Shown piece after piece: positions 58,873 through 64,000 of a stretch of 64,000 bases of DNA. This DNA is from Balneolaceae bacterium (GTDB lineage: Bacteria > Bacteroidota > Rhodothermia > Balneolales > Balneolaceae), in assembly GCA_034521445.1 (NCBI GenBank), contig JAXHMM010000007.1, positions 1 through 64,000 of the forward strand. Direction: 5' to 3'. The translations under genes and the position numbers were made by a program. Within the stretch, counting starts at the first letter, position 1; every line of letters begins with the position of its first letter. Under the pieces are notes generated by a model. The model was not told the DNA's origin. It did not search any database and saw nothing but the letters and a program-made list of their open reading frames with translations.

Positions 58873-59067
58873 ATGGAACAGCAAGCTTCCCACGAAGATC
58901 ACACGACCGGCGGGTCAGGCGCAGCCCCCGGGAACGGCGGAGGTCCCAGCCTCCCGCCCGATGACGCCGACTGGAGCAGGATCTACTGGATCACCGGCCT
59001 GCTGGGACTGGCCTATATAATTATCCTGGGTCTGTTCACCCTTCTCTTCAACACCCCGGCCTCCTGA
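58873..59067 (+). CDS. Small single-helix membrane protein, symporter partner
   Basis: A 64-residue protein. A polar, glycine- and proline-rich N-terminus (SGAAPGNGGGPSLPPDDADW) precedes one membrane helix, ITGLLGLAYIIILGLFTLLF. Its stop codon is one base from the start of the sodium:solute symporter. Small one- or two-helix proteins commonly precede SSS transporters (for example YjcH before ActP), so an accessory or assembly role is inferred. The start at 58873 fits the promoter; an open frame begins at 58834. Confidence 0.7.
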   Translation: MEQQASHEDHTTGGSGAAPGNGGGPSLPPDDADWSRIYWITGLLGLAYIIILGLFTLLFNTPAS

Positions 59068-59068
59068 C

Positions 59069-60799
59069 ATGCACTGGATAGACTGGACAGTGCTCGTACT
59101 CTTCCTGGGTTACACCATCTGGGACGGCACCAAGCACGCCCGGGACACCGACAACATCGAGGGTTTTTTCCTGGCCAACCGCTCCATGCCCTGGTGGGCC
59201 ATGGGCCTGTCGGTGATGGCCACGCAGGCCTCGGCCATCACCTTCATCGGCACCACGGGCGAGGCCTACATGGAGGACATGCGCTTCGTACAGATCTACC
59301 TGGCCATCCCCTTCGCCATGATCATCATCTGCATGACGCTGGTGCCCTTTTTCCACCGCATGCAGAATTTCAGCGCCTACGAGGTGCTGGAGGAGCGTTT
59401 CGGGCTGGGTACCCGCCTGTTTACCAGTCTGCTGTTTCTCATTTCACGGGGACTCGCCCTGGGTACCGTCATCGCGGCGCCCTCCTATGTACTGGCCCTG
59501 CTGCTGGACCTGCCCCTGGCACCCACCATCCTGATTATCGGCGTGACCGCCACCCTCTACACCATGGTGGGCGGCATCACCGGGGTGATCCGTACAGACG
59601 TCAAGCAGATGGCGGTGATGATGTTCGGGCTGGTCTTCTGTTTCATCTGGATCCAGTACCAGCTTCCCGATGACGTGGGCATATCGGACTCCCTCTACCT
59701 GGCCGGCGCCCTCGGCAAGCTGGAGGCCCTCGACCTGAGCTTCGACCTGAGCGAAAAGTACAACGTCTGGAGCGGGGTCTTCGCCGCCATCTTCCTGATG
59801 CTCTCCTATTTCGGCACCGACCAGACCCAGGTGCAGCGCTACCTGACGGCCCGCTCGCTGAAAGATGCACGCAAATCCCTGCTGCTGACCGCCTGGGCGA
59901 AGGTGCCCATGCAGTTTTTCATCCTGCTGCTCGGCGTGATGCTCTACGTCTTCTACATCTTCGGCGGCGCCCCCATCACTTTCCGCGGCGCCGACGTGCA
60001 GGCCACCCAGCAGGAGGAGGTACTGGCCGGGGACATGCTGCAGTCGGAGTACAACAACGTCTACCAGCAGCGCCGGCTGGCCGCCCAGGATCTGCTGCAA
60101 AACCGAAGCGAGGCCAACGCCGAGGAGCTGCGGCAGGCCAACAGCCGCCTGAAGGAGATCCGCCAGGCCGAAATTGAGCGCCAGGAGCGCATCACCGGTT
60201 CCAGCCTCAACGACACCAATTACATCCTGCCCTGGTTCATCCTGCACGAAATCCCCATCGGGGTGATCGGTCTCATCGTGGCGGGCATCTTTGCCGCCGC
60301 CCTGTCCAGCATCGACAGCGAACTCAACGCCCTTTCTACGGTCTTTATCGTTGACTGGTACAAGCGCCTGGACCAGGAGGACAAGAGCAAGGCGTGGTAC
60401 CTGAAGTCCTCCCGCGCGGCCACCCTCTTCTGGGGGGTGCTGGCCACCCTTGCCGCCCTGGCCCTCGGGGAGACCCGCTCCATCATCGAGCTGGTTAACA
60501 AGATCGGCAGCTACTTCTACGGCTCCATCCTCGGGGTCTTTGTGCTGCTGCTCTGGGTGAAGCGAGCCAACGGGGTGGGCGCCCTCACCGGACTCATCTG
60601 CGGCATGGGCACCGTCTTCGCCTTCGACCGGATCTACGACAACCCCGCCACCGGCGAGTGGATAATGCTGTCCCCCTGGGCCAACGTGCCCGAGGGCTTT
60701 GAGAAGACCATCGAGTATCTCTGGCTCAACCCGCTGGGCACCGGCGTGGTGGTGCTGGTGGGCGTGCTGGTGAGCATGGCCTGGAAGCGGAGAAAATAA
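59069..60799 (+). CDS. Sodium:solute symporter (SSS family)
   Basis: Inner-membrane Na+-coupled transporter of 576 residues with about 13 helices. Family features include DTDNIEGFFLANRSMPWWAMGLSVMATQASAITFIGTTGEAY near the N-terminus, YTMVGGITGVIRTDVKQM, FGTDQTQVQRYLTARS and AALSSIDSELNALSTVF. A charged insertion of about 80 residues (about 310-390), with coiled-coil-like Q/E/R-rich text, lies between helices, longer than in many members. The substrate is unknown. Its ATG is one base after the stop of the small membrane protein, so they are co-translated. Confidence 0.92.
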   Translation: MHWIDWTVLVLFLGYTIWDGTKHARDTDNIEGFFLANRSMPWWAMGLSVMATQASAITFIGTTGEAYMEDMRFVQIYLAIPFAMIIICMTLVPFFHRMQNFSAYEVLEERFGLGTRLFTSLLFLISRGLALGTVIAAPSYVLALLLDLPLAPTILIIGVTATLYTMVGGITGVIRTDVKQMAVMMFGLVFCFIWIQYQLPDDVGISDSLYLAGALGKLEALDLSFDLSEKYNVWSGVFAAIFLMLSYFGTDQTQVQRYLTARSLKDARKSLLLTAWAKVPMQFFILLLGVMLYVFYIFGGAPITFRGADVQATQQEEVLAGDMLQSEYNNVYQQRRLAAQDLLQNRSEANAEELRQANSRLKEIRQAEIERQERITGSSLNDTNYILPWFILHEIPIGVIGLIVAGIFAAALSSIDSELNALSTVFIVDWYKRLDQEDKSKAWYLKSSRAATLFWGVLATLAALALGETRSIIELVNKIGSYFYGSILGVFVLLLWVKRANGVGALTGLICGMGTVFAFDRIYDNPATGEWIMLSPWANVPEGFEKTIEYLWLNPLGTGVVVLVGVLVSMAWKRRK

Positions 60800-60850
60800 A
60801 AAGGGCGTGCCCGACGTCCCGGCCGGAGCCGAAACATGCGAACACGCCCT
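60796..60850 (-). terminator. Intrinsic terminator for the VPS10-type gene
   Basis: Reading the minus strand, GGGCGTG (60843-60849) pairs with CACGCCC (60803-60809) across a GC-rich loop and is followed by TTTTTATTTT. It is 50 bases downstream of the stop at 60899. On the plus strand no T run follows. A second hairpin, CAACAGCCGGC/GCCGGCCTGTTG, at 60867-60893 sits just before it. Confidence 0.75.
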
Positions 60851-60898
60851 GAATATCGTCGTCAGCCAACAGCCGGCGCGGGCCGGCCTGTTGCCTAT

Positions 60899-63800
60899 CT
60901 ACCGGTTCAGCCTGATGGGCGGATAGTTCTCCTCGAAGAAGTCAAGCTCGGCCGCCTCCACCGCGCGGCGGTATTCGGCCCACGGCCCGCTGAAGAAGGC
61001 GTTCAACTCTACCAGGGCATCCTCGAAGTAGGTGCGTCCCTGTTCCAGCAGCATGCGCTCGGTCTCCCCGGGCGCAGCATAGTTGGAGGAGATGTAACTC
61101 TCCGCCTCGAATAACTCGTCGTCGACGGTACGCGTGGTGTCGTTCGGGGCGCCCTGTCCGCCTCCGCCCCATCCCGTATCAAAGATATCACTGATGCTGC
61201 CAAGACTGTCCTGCATGGTTTCGGTGCGCTCGATCAGTCCCGCGATGGCGTCGGAGCCGCTCCGGTCGGTCTCCAGGGTGGTAAGGATGTCCTCAAGAGA
61301 CTCCTCAGCGTCTTCAATACGGTTCATGGCCGCGTCGAAGACCGCCTCCAGCTGCTCCATCTGTTTGAGCATGTCGCGCCGGGCGCGCAGATCAGCCATA
61401 TTGAACTCCATGCGTGGATCGTAGCGCAGCTCCACGCCGGTCTCGTCGCTGTAGTCGCCGTAGCTGAAGCGCAGGGTGTAGTTCCCGGGCAGCAGCTCCA
61501 CGCCGCCGGGCATGGCCTCGCCCTCCTCCAGGGGCTCGGCATTGGAGGGACGCACGCCGTCTTCCTCCATCTCCCAGCCCATGCGGTTGAGGCCGTCGTT
61601 CTCAGGCTCCTCGTAGAAGGTGCGCACGACCTGTCCCTGGGCGTTGAGCACCTCCACCTTGATATGGATCTCCTCGTGGCCCTGCTCTTTGCGCACCGTC
61701 TCAAGCTCCTCCATGTTCACGGAATAGCTGATCTGCGGCTCGTCGGAGATGTTGTCGCCCCGGTAGCCACCGTCAGCGTCAAAACGCGTGCCCTTGGCCT
61801 GGCGCCACTCGGCGTTGAATGCCGTGGGAGCAGGATAGACCGTAAGGGGCTGGTCGATCACGTCGGCCCCCTCGGCGGCCATGGCGCGCAGGGGACGGAT
61901 ATCGTCCAGCACCCAGAAGGCGCGTCCGTAGGCGGCGATTACAAGATCGTGGTCGCGAGGGTGGATAACCATGTCGTAGGTGGAGGCCGTCGGGTAGCCG
62001 TTGGTCCACTGGGTCCACGTCTCGCCCCCGTCGATGCTCACATAGAGCCCGAATTCGGTGCCCGTAAACATCAGGTTGGGCTCAACCGGGTCCTGCACAA
62101 AAGAAAGCGAATAGCCCCACAGACCCTTGTCGGCCACCAGGTTCTCCCAGGATTCCCCGTAGTCGTCGGTGTGGTAGACCATGGGCTCCCAGTTGCCGCG
62201 GCGGTAGTCGTTGATTACCGCGAAGGCCTCGCCGGCCCGGTGGTCGGAGGCATGCACTTGGTGCACCCAGCTGCCTTCGGGATGGTCGGGCAGGTTGCCG
62301 GCCACGTTGGTCCAGCTCTCTCCCCCATTGCGGGTCACCTGTACGTTGCCGTCGTCGGTGCCCACCCAGATCACACCCTGGGTTACGGGACTCTCGTCGA
62401 TGGCGGTGACGGTGGTGAAGTTTTCGGCGCCCGTGGCATCGGTGGTCAGTCCCCCGCTGGCGTGCTGGTTCTGCTTGTCGGGATCGTCCGTGGTCAGGTC
62501 GGGTGAGATCACCTCCCAGGTCTCCCCGCGGTCGGAGCTTCGGTGCAGGAACTGGCTGCCAAAGTAGATGGTACCCTCGACGTGGGGGCTCACCGCGATG
62601 GCGGCGTTCCAGTTGAAGCGGAGGCGGGCGTTGTCGGGGTGAACCGGCTGCACGTTGGCGGTGTGGCCCGTCTCGGTGTCGATGCGCCGCACGTTGCCTC
62701 TCTGCGACATTCCGTAGACATAGCGCGGGTTGGTGTGATCAATGGCCACGTCAAAGCCGTCGCCGAACAGTATTTCGTCCCAGTAGTAGTTTCTGATTCC
62801 CCCGTTACGCCATACGGCACTGGGACCCACCCAGGTGCCGTTGTCCTGCATGCCACCGTATACGTTGTAGGGAATATCCATGTCTACGGTAACGTGGTAG
62901 GGCTGGGCTACAGGAATATTGTCCACAAACTCCCAGGTCTCGGCCCGGTCGCGGGAGATGTTGAAGCCCCCGTCGTTGCCCTCGTAGATGAGGCTGGGAT
63001 CTTCGGGATGAATCCACCAGGCGTGGTGGTCAGGGTGCACGCCCGAGTAGGGTATGATCTGCTGGAAGGACTGGCCCCCGTCAATACTGCGCGAAACCCT
63101 GGAGAACATATTGTAAATGCGGTTCTCGTCCTTCGGATCCACGCGGATGTCCGCGTAGTAAAAAGGACGTCCCCCGATATTCTCATCCGTGGTCATCTCC
63201 CAGGTATAGCCGCCGTCCTCGCTGCGGTAGAAAGCGTTGTTCTCCGACTCGATAAGGGCATAAACGATTTCAGGATTGCTGGGCGCGAAGGCGAGTCCCA
63301 TACGTCCCATCGGCTTCTCGGGGATGCCGTTCTCTTCGTGGTTGAGTTCGGTCCACGTCTCTCCCCCGTCAATAGTCATATGAAGCCCGGATCCCGGACC
63401 GCCCGACTCATAGAACCAGGCGTCGCGGTGTGACTCCCACATATTGACCAGGATCTTGTTGGGATTGGAGGGATCAGCCACCATATCGCCCACGCCGGTC
63501 CGTTCGTTAACATAGAGGACCTTTTCCCAGGTCTCTCCGCCGTCGGTGGTTTTGTAGACGCCGCGGTGCTCATTCTCGGCCCACGGATCGCCCATGGCTC
63601 CCGCCCAGACGATGTCGGGGTTATCCGGGTGCACAATTACGCGGTGAATGCTGCGGGTCTCCTCCAGGCCCATCAGCTCCCACGTCTTGCCGCCGTCCAT
63701 CGTGCGGTAGATGCCCGCACCCAGGTTCAGGCTGTTGCGGGGATTACCCTCCCCGGTGCCCACCCAGATGATATCCGGGTTCTTCTGGTGAATGGTGATA

Positions 63801-64000
63801 TCGCCGATCGAGTGTACGGGAACGTCGTCAAATATGGGCTCCCAGTCCGTACCGCCGGACGTGGACTTCCAGATGCCGCCCGATGCGGCGCCCACATAGA
63901 TGATGTCGGGGTTTTTGACGATGGCGTCGATCGCAGTCACGCGGCCGCTCATGCCGGCCGGTCCAATGTTGCGCGGCTGCATGGCCTGCAGTTTCTGCAT
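60899..64000 (-). CDS. VPS10/sortilin-like multi-bladed beta-propeller protein (5' end outside window)
   Basis: At least 1033 residues; the reading frame is still open at the window edge, so the signal sequence and true start are missing. The first 700 residues carry repeated Asp-box (BNR) motifs, e.g. TSGGTDWEP, TMDGGKTWE, TTDGGETWEK, SEDGGYTWEM, SSDRGETWEV and SIDGGETWTQ, typical of VPS10-type propellers in exported proteins of Bacteroidota. The segment from about 790 is a beta domain (LRFSYGDYSDETGVELRYD), followed by a long helical tail. Function unknown; such proteins may bind polysaccharide or peptides. Confidence 0.85.
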   Translation of the reverse strand: MQKLQAMQPRNIGPAGMSGRVTAIDAIVKNPDIIYVGAASGGIWKSTSGGTDWEPIFDDVPVHSIGDITIHQKNPDIIWVGTGEGNPRNSLNLGAGIYRTMDGGKTWELMGLEETRSIHRVIVHPDNPDIVWAGAMGDPWAENEHRGVYKTTDGGETWEKVLYVNERTGVGDMVADPSNPNKILVNMWESHRDAWFYESGGPGSGLHMTIDGGETWTELNHEENGIPEKPMGRMGLAFAPSNPEIVYALIESENNAFYRSEDGGYTWEMTTDENIGGRPFYYADIRVDPKDENRIYNMFSRVSRSIDGGQSFQQIIPYSGVHPDHHAWWIHPEDPSLIYEGNDGGFNISRDRAETWEFVDNIPVAQPYHVTVDMDIPYNVYGGMQDNGTWVGPSAVWRNGGIRNYYWDEILFGDGFDVAIDHTNPRYVYGMSQRGNVRRIDTETGHTANVQPVHPDNARLRFNWNAAIAVSPHVEGTIYFGSQFLHRSSDRGETWEVISPDLTTDDPDKQNQHASGGLTTDATGAENFTTVTAIDESPVTQGVIWVGTDDGNVQVTRNGGESWTNVAGNLPDHPEGSWVHQVHASDHRAGEAFAVINDYRRGNWEPMVYHTDDYGESWENLVADKGLWGYSLSFVQDPVEPNLMFTGTEFGLYVSIDGGETWTQWTNGYPTASTYDMVIHPRDHDLVIAAYGRAFWVLDDIRPLRAMAAEGADVIDQPLTVYPAPTAFNAEWRQAKGTRFDADGGYRGDNISDEPQISYSVNMEELETVRKEQGHEEIHIKVEVLNAQGQVVRTFYEEPENDGLNRMGWEMEEDGVRPSNAEPLEEGEAMPGGVELLPGNYTLRFSYGDYSDETGVELRYDPRMEFNMADLRARRDMLKQMEQLEAVFDAAMNRIEDAEESLEDILTTLETDRSGSDAIAGLIERTETMQDSLGSISDIFDTGWGGGGQGAPNDTTRTVDDELFEAESYISSNYAAPGETERMLLEQGRTYFEDALVELNAFFSGPWAEYRRAVEAAELDFFEENYPPIRLNR

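Overview
The window is a compact, GC-rich chromosomal segment with about fifty genes. It shows no phage, insertion sequence, CRISPR array or rRNA. The gene set points to the Bacteroidota/Rhodothermota/Balneolota side of the tree: a class II DAHP synthase, a [4Fe-4S]-type PurF with a short propeptide, a UvrA lacking the first half of its first zinc module, a GTP-binding EngB, P1/S1 nuclease, M14 and VPS10-type secreted proteins, and promoters resembling TAnnTTTG. SecD and SecF are separate genes rather than the fused SecDF common in Bacteroidia, so Balneolota or Rhodothermota is my best guess. This placement is inference; there is no 16S gene here.

Layout. Positions 1-6400: tRNA-Pro(GGG), a minus-strand run purF-engB-serA-mce, a SulP anion transporter and tRNA-Gly(GCC). 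6400-13300: purA followed by a RuBisCO-like protein and a cupin (the most unusual metabolic unit here), then a STAS anti-anti-sigma factor, secF, secD and an unknown exported protein. 13300-26100: uvrA, class II DAHP synthase, and a protein-quality group: hsp20 with a textbook sigma-54 promoter, an HtrA/DegP protease, a CbpA-type J protein and clpB. A P1/S1 nuclease and a macrodomain protein lie among them. 26100-34000: an intergenic region made of two large dyads, an M29 aminopeptidase, a repeat tract built on AAGTC, and a TamA/TamB-type outer-membrane assembly pair in which tamB is broken by a one-base frameshift.

34000-45500: an M14 lipoprotein, a zinc/copper operon (CDF exporter, SCO, PCuAC), a PafA-like phosphatase, arsM behind a palindromic ArsR-like operator, a beta-propeller/monoheme/methyltransferase trio, oxyR with a recognisable OxyR box and a possible divergent small RNA, a DtxR/MntR regulator and a thioredoxin-like protein. 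45500-64000: a large membrane PP2C phosphatase (possible partner of the STAS protein at 9.4 kb), an NRDE protein, an NhaC antiporter, a tandem pair of M14 proteins of which the first has lost its catalytic residues, a small lipoprotein, gltX, a WbqC protein, a class V aminotransferase, a sodium:solute symporter with a small membrane partner, and a truncated VPS10-type beta-propeller protein.

Themes: envelope biogenesis and secretion, proteostasis, and metal and oxidative stress. Best candidates for new biology are the purA-RLP-cupin unit, the M14 enzyme/pseudoenzyme pair, the sigma-54-driven hsp20, the structured DNA between clpB and the aminopeptidase, and the candidate sRNA next to oxyR.
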